18,432 nucleotides of DNA from an uncultured Collinsella sp. (GTDB taxonomy: Bacteria > Actinomycetota > Coriobacteriia > Coriobacteriales > Coriobacteriaceae), in contig CABUTH010000016.1 of NCBI GenBank assembly GCA_902494465.1, positions 1 through 18,432 of the forward strand, read 5' to 3'. The notes under the pieces were generated by a model. It saw only the letters and a list, made by a program, of their open reading frames with translations, made no database searches and was not told where the DNA came from. This document shows positions 1 to 7,067 of this stretch, piece by piece. Within the stretch, counting starts at the first letter, position 1. The number at the start of each line of letters is the position of its first letter. A program made the position numbers and the translations under genes.

Positions 1-677
1 GCAATATCCTTGGCAAAACCGCGCACGGTATCGAGCGAGACCTCGTACGGATCACGGCCGATGTTCTTGCGCTTGGCCAGGATGCTGTTGGGCACCGTGA
101 TGATCTGGCAACCGCAGGCTTCGGCTTGGTAGATGTTGATGAGCTCGCGCGTGGACGCCCACAGGACCTCGCAATTGGGCTTGGCGGCGGCCTTCTTGAC
201 CGACTCCGTCACAAACGGAATGGGGTCGACGCCGGTATCGGCAATGCGGCCGGCAAAGAGCGAGATGATGGACGGCGTCTCGGCGTCAACGGCCTCGACC
301 ATCTCATCGACCTGCGTAGGCGTAAAGATGGTAGTGACGTTGACCTTGATGCCGTCGGCCGAAAGCTTGCGGACCAGCTCGGCGGTGGACTCGCCCTTGG
401 TAGTCACGCACGGAATCTTGACGTAGACGTTCTCGGCCCAGGTGACGATCTCGCGCGCCTCGACCTCCATGGTCTCGACGTCGTCGGCAAAGACCTCAAA
501 CGACACGGACACATCGGTGATGTGGGCCAGGACCTCCTTGGCAAACGCGCGGTAATCCGTCACGCCGCCCTTCTTCATAAGGGACGGGTTGGTCGTGAAA
601 CCCTGAACGTTGCCGTTCTCGTACATGTCGAGCATGCCCTCGAGGTTTGCACCGTCAGCGAACACCTTGATTGCCAT
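1..677 (-). CDS. Transaldolase-like / fructose-6-phosphate aldolase family protein (3' end outside window)
   Basis: The reading frame starts at ATG 677-675 and stays open to the left edge, giving 225 visible codons without a stop. The start is supported by AAAGGA about 10 nt upstream. The protein is a single TIM-barrel aldolase of the small transaldolase (FSA/TalC) family: MAIKVFADGAN at the N-terminus, FTTNPSLMKKGG at residues 27-38, and the Schiff-base lysine K87 in VYVKIPC. A later GCQIITVPN segment is the usual C-terminal phosphate-binding region. Family members cleave or transfer three-carbon dihydroxyacetone units between sugar phosphates in the cytoplasm. FSA and true transaldolase activity cannot be told apart here. 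All arginine codons seen are CGN, unlike the sugar locus to its right. It is probably a separate transcription unit. Confidence 0.88.
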   Translation of the reverse strand, partial: MAIKVFADGANLEGMLDMYENGNVQGFTTNPSLMKKGGVTDYRAFAKEVLAHITDVSVSFEVFADDVETMEVEAREIVTWAENVYVKIPCVTTKGESTAELVRKLSADGIKVNVTTIFTPTQVDEMVEAVDAETPSIISLFAGRIADTGVDPIPFVTESVKKAAAKPNCEVLWASTRELINIYQAEACGCQIITVPNSILAKRKNIGRDPYEVSLDTVRGFAKDI

Positions 678-782
678 CTGCCTGATTCCTTTCGTCTGCA
701 TATGGACGTTGAACTGCTAAACACTTTACCTATGTTTATCAAGGCGTGAGCTGCGGGTTTTTATCTTCTCGGTGAACGGTAT

Positions 783-800
783 AAACGCTTTAGCGTTTTT
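783..800 (+). other. Short hairpin followed by T-run
   Basis: AAACGC (783-788) can pair with GCGTTT (793-798) across a TTTA loop and is followed by further Ts on the plus strand. It resembles a small intrinsic terminator, but no plus-strand gene precedes it, so its role is unclear. It lies in the 678-887 gap, in which no gene was found. Confidence 0.3.
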
Positions 801-833
801 GAGCACACCCTCCAGCGACAAAACGATTTTGCA

Positions 834-856
834 GGGCGGGCTGATTTGAGCCGCCC
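834..856 (-). terminator. Probable terminator downstream of the HAD remnant
   Basis: GGGCGG (834-839) pairs with CCGCCC (851-856), with a bulged G and two more pairs around a GATTTG loop. Read on the minus strand the stem is followed by TGCAAAATCGTTTTG, which has a short T-run. It sits about 30 nt beyond the stop codon of the HAD remnant and was probably that gene's terminator. Confidence 0.4.
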
Positions 857-887
857 GCCGCGGGTGAACGGTAATTGGGGGTTCCCG

Positions 888-1240
888 CTAGATCAACCCA
901 AAGTGGCGCATCGCTGTGACGCTGCCGTCGTGCGCGACATCGTCGGTCACGTAGTCGGCGACCGCCTTGACCTCGGGCACGGCGTTGCCCATGGCCACGG
1001 CCGTCTCGACGGCGACGAGCATGCCCAGGTCGTTGCCCGAATCGCCAAAGCCAAAGGTGCGTGCGTTGCCAGCGCGGCCCAGATACTCCAGCGCTCACGT
1101 CACACCCACGCCCTTGTCGATGCCTTTGGGGCTCAGCTCGCGGTTTGCTTGCTGGGCTCGCTTGGAAGATCGGCGGTAAACGCGTCTCCCAGTCAATCCG
1201 GCACCGCCGAGGCAAACCCCACACGCGCCCCCAACGCAAA
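888..1240 (-). pseudogene. Remnant of a Cof-type HAD hydrolase gene (C-terminal part, stops and frameshift)
   Basis: Read on the minus strand, the 3' part encodes a typical HAD C-terminus: FGFGDSGNDLGMLVAVE followed by AMGNAVPEVKAVADYV, ending at TAG 888-890. Just before it ELSPKGIDKG, with the usual motif III lysine, is in the same frame but is interrupted by an in-frame TGA at 1095-1097. Farther upstream, VGFASAVPD, a second in-frame TGA, and DAFTADLPSEPSKQTAS lie in a different frame, so at least one frameshift is also present near 1135-1145. The N-terminal DxDGT half is missing. The remnant begins exactly where the hairpin at 1241-1275 ends. It was probably a Cof/YbiV-like sugar phosphatase and is now non-functional. 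Confidence 0.75.
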
Positions 1241-1275
1241 GGTCCGGCGGGACGCACCTAGCATCCCGCCGGACC
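1241..1275 (-). terminator. Strong hairpin after the esterase gene, likely end of the PTS operon
   Basis: GGTCCGGCGGGA (1241-1252) and TCCCGCCGGACC (1264-1275) form a perfect 12-bp stem around an 11-nt loop. It lies 33 bp past the stop codon of the esterase gene. On the minus strand it is followed by TTTGCG, so the T-tract is weak, but the position fits a transcription terminator or 3' stabilising stem for the operon. Confidence 0.6.
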
Positions 1276-1308
1276 GCCACTCGTCCAGGAGGCCGCCGCG
1301 ACGAGCCC

Positions 1309-2388
1309 CTAGATCTTCGCAAGCTCCTCGGAGATGACGCGGCAGACGTCCTCAGCCTGAGGCATCACGCCGTACATCTCGAAGAAGCCGTGGTCGCAGC
1401 CGCGATAGCGAATCGCGGTGACGTCAACGCCCGCATCCTGCAGCCTCTTCGCAAACAGCTCGTCCTGATAGCGCAGGTAGTCATACTCGGAAGAGATGAT
1501 GACCGTGCGGGGGAACGCGCTCACGTCCTCCGCGAACAGAGCAGACACCCTCGGGTCGAGCATCTCCTCCGCATTGCCGTTGGTATACATCAACGGCAGG
1601 TCGTCGTTGGCATTGCGGATGCGATCCACCCTGCTCAGAGCCTCGGCCCTCTGGTCGTTCACGATCTCATAGAGGTCATAGGACCATTCCTCCGGAACAG
1701 GGCCGCCGTCGACGAGCGGATACAGCTCGGCCACGAGCTTGATCCTGTCCGCATGGGACCCGTCGAGGACGACGGCGTTGGTCAGGCTTCCGCCCGCGGA
1801 GTCGCCAGCCACGGCGACCCGCGTCGCGTCGACACCCAGCTCATCCGCATGCTCGACAAGCCAGTCGAGCGTCTTCACGCAGTCCTCGACACCACCGGGG
1901 AACATCGTCTCGGGAGACAGGCGGTACTCCGGGTAGATCGCGACGCAGCCCGTTCGCTCCGCGATGTCGCGCAGGCAGTTCTCGTACTGGCCGATGTTGC
2001 CCACCATAAAGCCGCCGCCATGGATGAACACGAGCGCGGCAGAACCGCTCTCGTGGCTCTCGGGCGTGAAGATGTGCAGGGGAATGCCCCTGTCGCCAAA
2101 ATTCATGACGACGGTCTTCTTGGCGACGTTCGAGCCCCTCACGACATGGGTCTCCTTGTTGGGAGCGGAACGCCACGCGATCACGTCCACCGGACCCGCC
2201 GGCGCCGGACCAGCAGCGAGCTTCGCGTGGGCGCGCGCATAGACGCGCGGATCGAGCACGTGCTCGCGCTCGTCTCCCGGCACGGGCTTCAGCAGGAGCT
2301 TCAGCCCGTTGGGCTCCACGACCTCCCTAGATCCACGCTCAAGCACTTCAAGCTCGGAAGTGGGGTACTTCCTCTCCTCGGTGCCCAT
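1309..2388 (-). CDS. Alpha/beta hydrolase, HSL (hormone-sensitive lipase) family esterase
   Basis: A 359-aa esterase of the bacterial HSL/family IV (Aes-like) group. The oxyanion-hole motif HGGG is at residues 123-126, and the nucleophile elbow GDSAGG at 195-200 gives S197. The acid is probably D303 in SSEYDYLR and the histidine is H333 in CDHGF, so the catalytic triad is complete. No signal peptide is visible, so a cytoplasmic enzyme acting on short-chain acyl or acetyl esters is expected. Its ATG lies only 2 nt past the stop codon of the aldo/keto reductase gene, with GAAGATCGG as a poor ribosome binding site, which suggests translational coupling. It is the last gene of the sugar operon. 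A role in deacylating an imported acylated sugar is inference; the true substrate is unknown. Several arginines use AGG codons. Confidence 0.88.
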   Translation of the reverse strand: MGTEERKYPTSELEVLERGSREVVEPNGLKLLLKPVPGDEREHVLDPRVYARAHAKLAAGPAPAGPVDVIAWRSAPNKETHVVRGSNVAKKTVVMNFGDRGIPLHIFTPESHESGSAALVFIHGGGFMVGNIGQYENCLRDIAERTGCVAIYPEYRLSPETMFPGGVEDCVKTLDWLVEHADELGVDATRVAVAGDSAGGSLTNAVVLDGSHADRIKLVAELYPLVDGGPVPEEWSYDLYEIVNDQRAEALSRVDRIRNANDDLPLMYTNGNAEEMLDPRVSALFAEDVSAFPRTVIISSEYDYLRYQDELFAKRLQDAGVDVTAIRYRGCDHGFFEMYGVMPQAEDVCRVISEELAKI

Positions 2389-2390
2389 GG

Positions 2391-3335
2391 CTAGCCGATC
2401 TTCAGCTCGTCAAGCTTAGCGTCAAGCTTGGCCATCTCATCGGCGGAAAGCTCCCACTCGAACGTCTCGCAGTTCTGAATCGCGTGGGCGTCCGTGCGCA
2501 CGCCAACGAGCGCGGTGCCCACGTACTCCTTCTGGGTGCTCCAGTTCACGGCGACCTGTGCCACGGGCTTGTCATGAGCCTCGGCGATCTCGTCCATGAC
2601 CTTGAGCAGCTCCTGGACGCGCGAGAACTTGGGCTCCTGGAAGTAGTCGTAGAAGCCGCCGCGAACATCGCCCTCCTCGAACTTCGGCAGCTCGCGGAAC
2701 TTGCCCGACAGGATGCCCGCGCCAAGGGAGCCATAGGTGAAGGAGTCGATGCCACGCTCGTAGCCCCACTTGATGAGGTCCTCGGAGGAGCGGTCAACCA
2801 TAGAGTAGGGCGGCTGCTGGACGTCAATCTGAGCGACCTTCTCGCACTCCTCGATCATCTCGGTCGTGAAGTTGGAGACGCCGATGTGGCGAATCTTGCC
2901 CTGCTCCTTGAGGAGCTGGAGGGCGCACATCGTCTCGGAGAACGGAGTCTTAGCGTCGGGCCAGTGCACGAAGTAGAAGTCGATGTAGTCGGTGCGGAGG
3001 TTGCGCAGCGAGCTCTCGACCTCCCTCATGATGTTCTTGAACGAGGAGTCGCGGTCATAGCCGGCGGCGCTGGTGATCAGGCCAACCTTGGTCGAGAGCA
3101 GGTAGCTCTCTCTGTCGACGCCCCTGAGCGCGTTGCCGACGACCTTCTCGGACGTGCCGTTGCCATAGCACGGCGCGGTGTCGATGATGTTGACGCCGTG
3201 ATCGAGCATGGTGCGGATGGCGGACATGCTGGCGGCGTCATCGTTCTCACCAAAGGAGTCGCCGCCGATCGCCCAGGTGCCCACAGCGAGCTGGGAGACG
3301 TCGACATCGGAGTTCTTGAGGTGCGTGTAGCGCAT
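2391..3335 (-). CDS. Aldo/keto reductase
   Basis: A 314-aa NAD(P)H-dependent oxidoreductase of the aldo/keto reductase (TIM-barrel) superfamily. The catalytic tetrad is present: D52 and Y57 in IIDTAPCYG, K83 in STKVGL and H124 in FYFVHWPD. The GVSNF segment at 152-156 and the C-terminal GVRT region are also typical of the family. The start is well supported by AGAAGGAGAG five nt before the ATG. It follows the IID gene by 97 nt, a gap that contains a stable stem-loop, and is directly followed by the esterase gene. In a PTS/aldolase operon a plausible role is reducing the aldehyde released by the aldolase, or reducing a keto sugar; this is inferred from context only. Cytoplasmic, with no membrane segment. 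Confidence 0.92.
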   Translation of the reverse strand: MRYTHLKNSDVDVSQLAVGTWAIGGDSFGENDDAASMSAIRTMLDHGVNIIDTAPCYGNGTSEKVVGNALRGVDRESYLLSTKVGLITSAAGYDRDSSFKNIMREVESSLRNLRTDYIDFYFVHWPDAKTPFSETMCALQLLKEQGKIRHIGVSNFTTEMIEECEKVAQIDVQQPPYSMVDRSSEDLIKWGYERGIDSFTYGSLGAGILSGKFRELPKFEEGDVRGGFYDYFQEPKFSRVQELLKVMDEIAEAHDKPVAQVAVNWSTQKEYVGTALVGVRTDAHAIQNCETFEWELSADEMAKLDAKLDELKIG

Positions 3336-3353
3336 ATTCTCTCCTTCTAATGG

Positions 3354-3390
3354 GGCGGCACGCGTCGAATGTCCTCGATCGCGTGCCGCC
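3354..3390 (-). promoter_or_regulatory. Intercistronic stem-loop between PTS IID and aldo/keto reductase genes
   Basis: GGCGGCACGCG (3354-3364) and CGCGTGCCGCC (3380-3390) form a perfect 11-bp GC-rich stem; TCGA/TCGA inside can extend it. No T-run follows on either strand, so a simple terminator is unlikely. It may stabilise the upstream PTS message or lower expression of the two downstream genes. Confidence 0.5.
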
Positions 3391-3432
3391 GGGAATTGCC
3401 TTGAACAGGCTTCGGATGATCCGGAAACCGCC

Positions 3433-4269
3433 TTACACGATGCCCACGAGGCCGAGGACGAGCGCCAGAACCATGATGCCGACCAGGATGATGTTGACGT
3501 TCACGTTCTTCTTGCGCAGGAGCCAGAGGACGACGAGCGTAAGCCCCAGGGGCACGATGCCCTTGAAGATCGAGTCGAGGTAGGTCTGGATCATGACGGG
3601 GTCAGAGTCCTGAACCGGAATGGACAGGATCGTGTTGAATTGGACGTTCGCCGCAGTCATGGCACCGATCATCACGAGGCCAACCGTGGAGGTCGCCTTG
3701 GTGATGAGCTTCATGAGACCACCCTCGTACATCTCGGAGATGAAGTTGGTGCCCATACTGAAGCCGAGGTAGGTCATGAAGTATCGGCAGAGGATCGACG
3801 GGATGTTGTAGATCAGCAGGAACATGATCGCGCCGAGGGGCGAGCCGCTCATGGCGAGGTTGATGCCAATGCCGGCGGCGATGACACGCAGGACGCCCCA
3901 GAAGATTGCGTCACCGATACCGGACATCGGGCCCATCAGGGAAACCTTGATGCCGTCGATGGACTCGGTGTCGAAGTCTTCGTGCTGCGAGTTCTCCCTC
4001 TCCATGGAGGCGACGAGGCCCATGGCGAACGTGCCGACGTTCTGGGTAATGTTGTACCAAGTCGTGTGACGCTTCATGGCTTCGGCACGGGCCTCGGGGT
4101 CATCGGCGTAGTAGCGGTTAAGCGCGGGCTGGACGGAGTACAGCCAGCCGTCGGCGCCAGCCTTGACGGAACCGCCAGCGCAGGAGGCGAACACGGAGAA
4201 GGAGCGCAGGAAAATGCTGTTGAGCATCTTCTTGTCTTCAGGGCTCACATTCTTGGTCAGGTTGCTCAT
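3433..4269 (-). CDS. PTS mannose-family transporter subunit IID
   Basis: A 278-aa membrane subunit of a mannose/sorbose-family PTS permease, which with IIC forms the sugar channel. Family features are the N-terminal LRSFSVFASC segment, the QNVGTFAMGLVASME stretch, SLMGPMSGIGDAIFWG, and hydrophobic segments at the C-terminus (LGLTLVVLWLLRKK and the final VLALVLGLVGIV). A longer frame reaches 4482, but ATG 4267-4269 is chosen because MSNLTKNVSPEDKK is the usual IID start, GAGGAGGA lies 9 nt upstream, and the ATG overlaps the IIC stop as ATGA. That overlap implies translational coupling and equal amounts of the two channel proteins. The length matches the family. Confidence 0.94.
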   Translation of the reverse strand: MSNLTKNVSPEDKKMLNSIFLRSFSVFASCAGGSVKAGADGWLYSVQPALNRYYADDPEARAEAMKRHTTWYNITQNVGTFAMGLVASMERENSQHEDFDTESIDGIKVSLMGPMSGIGDAIFWGVLRVIAAGIGINLAMSGSPLGAIMFLLIYNIPSILCRYFMTYLGFSMGTNFISEMYEGGLMKLITKATSTVGLVMIGAMTAANVQFNTILSIPVQDSDPVMIQTYLDSIFKGIVPLGLTLVVLWLLRKKNVNVNIILVGIMVLALVLGLVGIV

Positions 4270-5078
4270 GCGAAGAAATCCTCCTCGTCGCTGGTTACAG
4301 AGTCGCTGGAAACGGCCTGGGTGGCCAAGCCCTTCTTGGTGAGATCGAAAATCTCCTTGTCGCGGAGGGCGGAGGCAACCGCGATGATGACGCCGAGAAC
4401 CGCGATGGCGATCATCGGGAGGCCGAGGTACTGGAAGAGCGTGAAGCCCAGGAAGAAGTAGATGCTGAGCTCGGTGCTCCACAGCATCTGGAGCAGGAGC
4501 GCCATACCAACGGCGGGCAGGAGGGCGCCCACGGCGTTGAGGCCGCTCATGACATTGGCCGGAATCTGGTTGACGATGGCGGCAACGGGCTCAGCGCCAA
4601 GGTAAACGCCGAGGAAGGCGATGAGGCCAAAGGCGGCGTACTTAACGAACCAGAGAACGAAGTGCTGAAGCGCGAGGCCCTTCTCGTTGCCCTCGGCGGC
4701 CATCTTGTCAAAGGTGGCGGCGAAGAACGCGAGGAACACGTTGTTCATGAAGATCGAGAGGAACGCGGTGACGACGCCAACGGGAACGGCCAGCGTGATG
4801 GCGGCGCCTTGGTCGATGCCGGCACCAACGGTGAAGGCGACGGCGAGGGCGGTCGCGGTAACGGGCTCGGCGGAGATGGCGCCACCGATGTTAACCGCGC
4901 CCATGAAGATCGCCTCGAGAGAGGCACCGATGATGACACCGGTCTTGACGTCGCCCATCAGGAGGCCCGCAACGAGACCTACCACGAGAGGACGCTCGAT
5001 CATGCACTGACCGAGAACCCAGTTGCCGCCGTAGCAAATCAGCACGGTCAACCAGGCCATTATTGCTAACCCAATCAT
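4266..5078 (-). CDS. PTS mannose-family transporter subunit IIC
   Basis: A 270-aa polytopic membrane protein of the EII-Sor (IIC) family, the partner of IID. Motifs include MIERPLVVGLVAGLLMGD and IIGASLEAIFMGAVNIGG near the N-terminus. Many hydrophobic helices follow, up to the ILGVIIAVA-like last span and a hydrophilic tail ending SDEEDFFA. AAAGGAAG four nt before the ATG supports the start. The stop TGA (4266-4268) overlaps the IID start. A hairpin separates it from the upstream IIB gene. The acidic tail resembles the end of the IIA protein (GSDGDFFD) encoded in the same operon. Confidence 0.94.
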   Translation of the reverse strand: MIGLAIMAWLTVLICYGGNWVLGQCMIERPLVVGLVAGLLMGDVKTGVIIGASLEAIFMGAVNIGGAISAEPVTATALAVAFTVGAGIDQGAAITLAVPVGVVTAFLSIFMNNVFLAFFAATFDKMAAEGNEKGLALQHFVLWFVKYAAFGLIAFLGVYLGAEPVAAIVNQIPANVMSGLNAVGALLPAVGMALLLQMLWSTELSIYFFLGFTLFQYLGLPMIAIAVLGVIIAVASALRDKEIFDLTKKGLATQAVSSDSVTSDEEDFFA

Positions 5079-5100
5079 CTGACTTCCTTTCTTTCATTTC

Positions 5101-5120
5101 ATTTGGCCGCTTGGCCAAAT
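5101..5120 (-). promoter_or_regulatory. Intercistronic hairpin between PTS IIB and IIC genes
   Basis: ATTTGGCC (5101-5108) and GGCCAAAT (5113-5120) form a perfect 8-bp stem with a GCTT loop. It falls between the IIB stop and the IIC ribosome binding site. On the minus strand the sequence after it is GAAATGAAAG, with no T-run, so it is more likely a processing or stability element than a terminator. Confidence 0.45.
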
Positions 5121-5124
5121 CCCC

Positions 5125-5628
5125 TTATTTCCCCGCCGCCTCAATCAGACTCTTGAGAGGAGTCTTGGGATTGGACGGGATAAGCTGATGGAAAACCGGA
5201 ATACCCTGCTCGCAAAGCTCCTTCGCGGCCTCGAGCTCATCCGGGTTGAGCATGATCGTGGAGTTGAGGGCGACCTTGCTATCCGGATCGGACTTGTCGA
5301 AGCGGCCGACATTGGCAACGTTCACGCCCTCGATCTTGCCCGGTGCGCCTTTAACGAGCTCAAGCACGTCACGCACGCAGTTGGTGAGCGCGAAGATGCG
5401 CATGGAGTCCGCACGCGGATCGTTCGCGATGCGGCAAGCATCCGGAACATCCTTGACGAGGAGCTTCTGGCCCGCCGGCGTACCCATGGAAAGCGTCATG
5501 CGAAGGGCATCGCTCTCCACGGCGTGCTTGTTGGCGACGATGATCCTGGTGGTGTTGAGCTCCTTGGTCCACACCAGGGCGACCTGTCCGTGAATCAGAC
5601 GGTCATCGACTCGAACCTGAACAATCAT
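5125..5628 (-). CDS. PTS mannose-family transporter subunit IIB
   Basis: A 167-aa cytoplasmic phosphotransfer subunit of the mannose/sorbose PTS family. The N-terminal motif VRVDDRLIHGQV carries the phosphorylated histidine H13, which receives phosphate from IIA and passes it to the incoming sugar. The length equals that of free-standing IIB proteins, so it is not fused to IIA. GAGAGGAAACA before the ATG is a good ribosome binding site. It follows the IIA gene by about 31 nt and precedes IIC by 46 nt, in the order IIA-IIB-IIC-IID common for these systems. Confidence 0.94.
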   Translation of the reverse strand: MIVQVRVDDRLIHGQVALVWTKELNTTRIIVANKHAVESDALRMTLSMGTPAGQKLLVKDVPDACRIANDPRADSMRIFALTNCVRDVLELVKGAPGKIEGVNVANVGRFDKSDPDSKVALNSTIMLNPDELEAAKELCEQGIPVFHQLIPSNPKTPLKSLIEAAGK

Positions 5629-5659
5629 TGTTTCCTCTCTCCCTGCTTGTTAGTGCTCT

Positions 5660-6088
5660 CTAATCGAAGAAGTCTCCGTCGGACCCCTCATTGTCCGCGG
5701 CCTTGCTCGGAGGCTCGACGACCTGCATCGTCGCCCTCGCCAACTCGACGCTCTGCTTGATCGAATCTGCCGTGACCGGCTCGGCGCCGAGGAGCGTCTC
5801 GATCACGAGGCCGAGGTTCATACCGGTGACGTGGACGATCCCGCGCTTCTCCGGCTCCATGAGGACGACCTTCTGGAAGACGGAGCCACCGTAGATGTCG
5901 GTGAAGATGACGGCCTCGTCCTCAGGGTCCACCGAGTCAATAAAGGCCTGGATGCGAGGGGTGAAATCGGAGTCGTCCACGTAGCAGTCAACTGCTTCCA
6001 CCATGTCCGCCATGCCGGTCAGGATCTCGATCGAGCTCCTGATTCCGCTTGCGAGGTGGCCGTGCGACGCGACAAGAACTTTCTTCAT
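5660..6088 (-). CDS. PTS mannose-family transporter subunit IIA
   Basis: A 142-aa cytoplasmic EIIA of the mannose family. The N-terminal KKVLVASHGHLASG contains the active-site histidine H9, which accepts phosphate from HPr. The central segment AVIFTDIYGGSVFQKV matches the family's DLxGGSP-like loop. GGAGAGACTCG precedes the ATG. It starts 10 nt after the aldolase stop, so the two genes are surely cotranscribed. The C-terminus, past about residue 120, is hydrophilic and ends GSDGDFFD, similar to the end of IIC. The substrate cannot be predicted from the IIA sequence. Confidence 0.93.
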   Translation of the reverse strand: MKKVLVASHGHLASGIRSSIEILTGMADMVEAVDCYVDDSDFTPRIQAFIDSVDPEDEAVIFTDIYGGSVFQKVVLMEPEKRGIVHVTGMNLGLVIETLLGAEPVTADSIKQSVELARATMQVVEPPSKAADNEGSDGDFFD

Positions 6089-6098
6089 CGAGTCTCTC

Positions 6099-6953
6099 CT
6101 AGAGCGAATAGTGGTTAGGGTTCAGAAGCTGGATCTTGCTGGCGACGAACGCGCGCATGTCAGGGGCGGCGTCCATCAGGAGGCCAACGCCGTTGCCGTC
6201 GTTCTTGCCGGAGTTGATGTCTTTCTCGAAGGCGCGGTACATGGAGCGGAAGTACTCCGTGGCGATGTTGAACTTGCTCATGCCGAGGTTCACGGCCTCC
6301 TGGAGCTGCTCGTCGGGGATGTCGGAGCATCCGTGCATGACGAGGGGGACGCTGACGGCCTCCCTGCAGGCCTTGATGCGCTCCATGTCGAGGTTCGGGA
6401 CCTTGACGTAGGGGCCGTGGGCGTTGCCAACGGCGATAGCGAGCGAACCGCAGCCGGTGCCCTCGACGAACTCCTCGGCGAGGTTCGGGTCGGTATAGTG
6501 GTCGCTGTTCACGAAGTCGTTGGCGTCGGAACCGTTGCCGACGTGGCCGAGCTCGGCCTCGATGTCAACGTCGAAGATCTTGGCGACCTGGACGACGTCC
6601 TTCGTGAGCTGGAAGTTCTCCTCATAGGGAAGCGAGGAGCCGTCGACCATGACGGAGGGGAAACCGGCCTTGACGCCCTTGACGGCGATCTCGTAACCAG
6701 CGGAGTGATCCTGGTGGACGGCGACGGGCACGCTCGCGCGCTCGGCGTAATAGCGGGCGGCGAAGGCGATGATGTCGAGGGCACAGTGGTCCTCGAAGCC
6801 GGGCCAGTACTGGATGATGATAGGCATGTGCTCATCCTCGGCGGCCTGGATCGCATAACGGATGGTCTCCGTGTTGATGACGTTGATCGCGGGCACGCCA
6901 TAGTGGTGCTCGGTCGCATGTTGAAGAAGCTCGTTGACCTTGATGAGAGACAT
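6099..6953 (-). CDS. Class II (zinc-dependent) ketose-phosphate aldolase, GatY/FbaA family
   Basis: A 284-aa class II aldolase, similar in length to tagatose-bisphosphate aldolases GatY/KbaY. Expected active-site residues are present: D82 and H83 in VHQDHSAGY, H179 in GNAHGPY and H207 in VMHGCSDIPDE (zinc ligands H83, H179, H207). VMVDGSSLPYEEN at 101-113 and the SKFNIATEY phosphate loop at 226-234 are also family hallmarks. It splits a ketose 1-phosphate or 1,6-bisphosphate into DHAP plus an aldehyde. HQDH instead of HLDH and GCSD instead of GGSG near the substrate suggest an unusual specificity. AAAGGAAG precedes the ATG. It lies between the MFS gene and the PTS genes; no sugar-phosphate kinase is encoded nearby, so the PTS product may be cleaved directly (inference). 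Confidence 0.92.
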   Translation of the reverse strand: MSLIKVNELLQHATEHHYGVPAINVINTETIRYAIQAAEDEHMPIIIQYWPGFEDHCALDIIAFAARYYAERASVPVAVHQDHSAGYEIAVKGVKAGFPSVMVDGSSLPYEENFQLTKDVVQVAKIFDVDIEAELGHVGNGSDANDFVNSDHYTDPNLAEEFVEGTGCGSLAIAVGNAHGPYVKVPNLDMERIKACREAVSVPLVMHGCSDIPDEQLQEAVNLGMSKFNIATEYFRSMYRAFEKDINSGKNDGNGVGLLMDAAPDMRAFVASKIQLLNPNHYSL

Positions 6954-7067
6954 CTTTGTCTTCCTTTCACTTGGATAACCATTGGATTGGACAGTTCTCA
7001 GCTCGTCAGCTGGTTGAACACGAAGAGAAGCGCAAGGCAGGCAGGCGCTTGCAAAACGCGGTGGAGC

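Noticed and set aside
4270..4482. Upstream extension of the IID reading frame
   Set aside because: It overlaps the IIC coding sequence, is not hydrophobic or IID-like, and a well-placed ATG with a strong ribosome binding site exists at 4269.
7028..7050. AAGCGC/GCGCTT inverted repeat between the MFS and aldolase genes
   Set aside because: The 6-bp stem has an 11-nt loop and no T-run; too weak to call a terminator.
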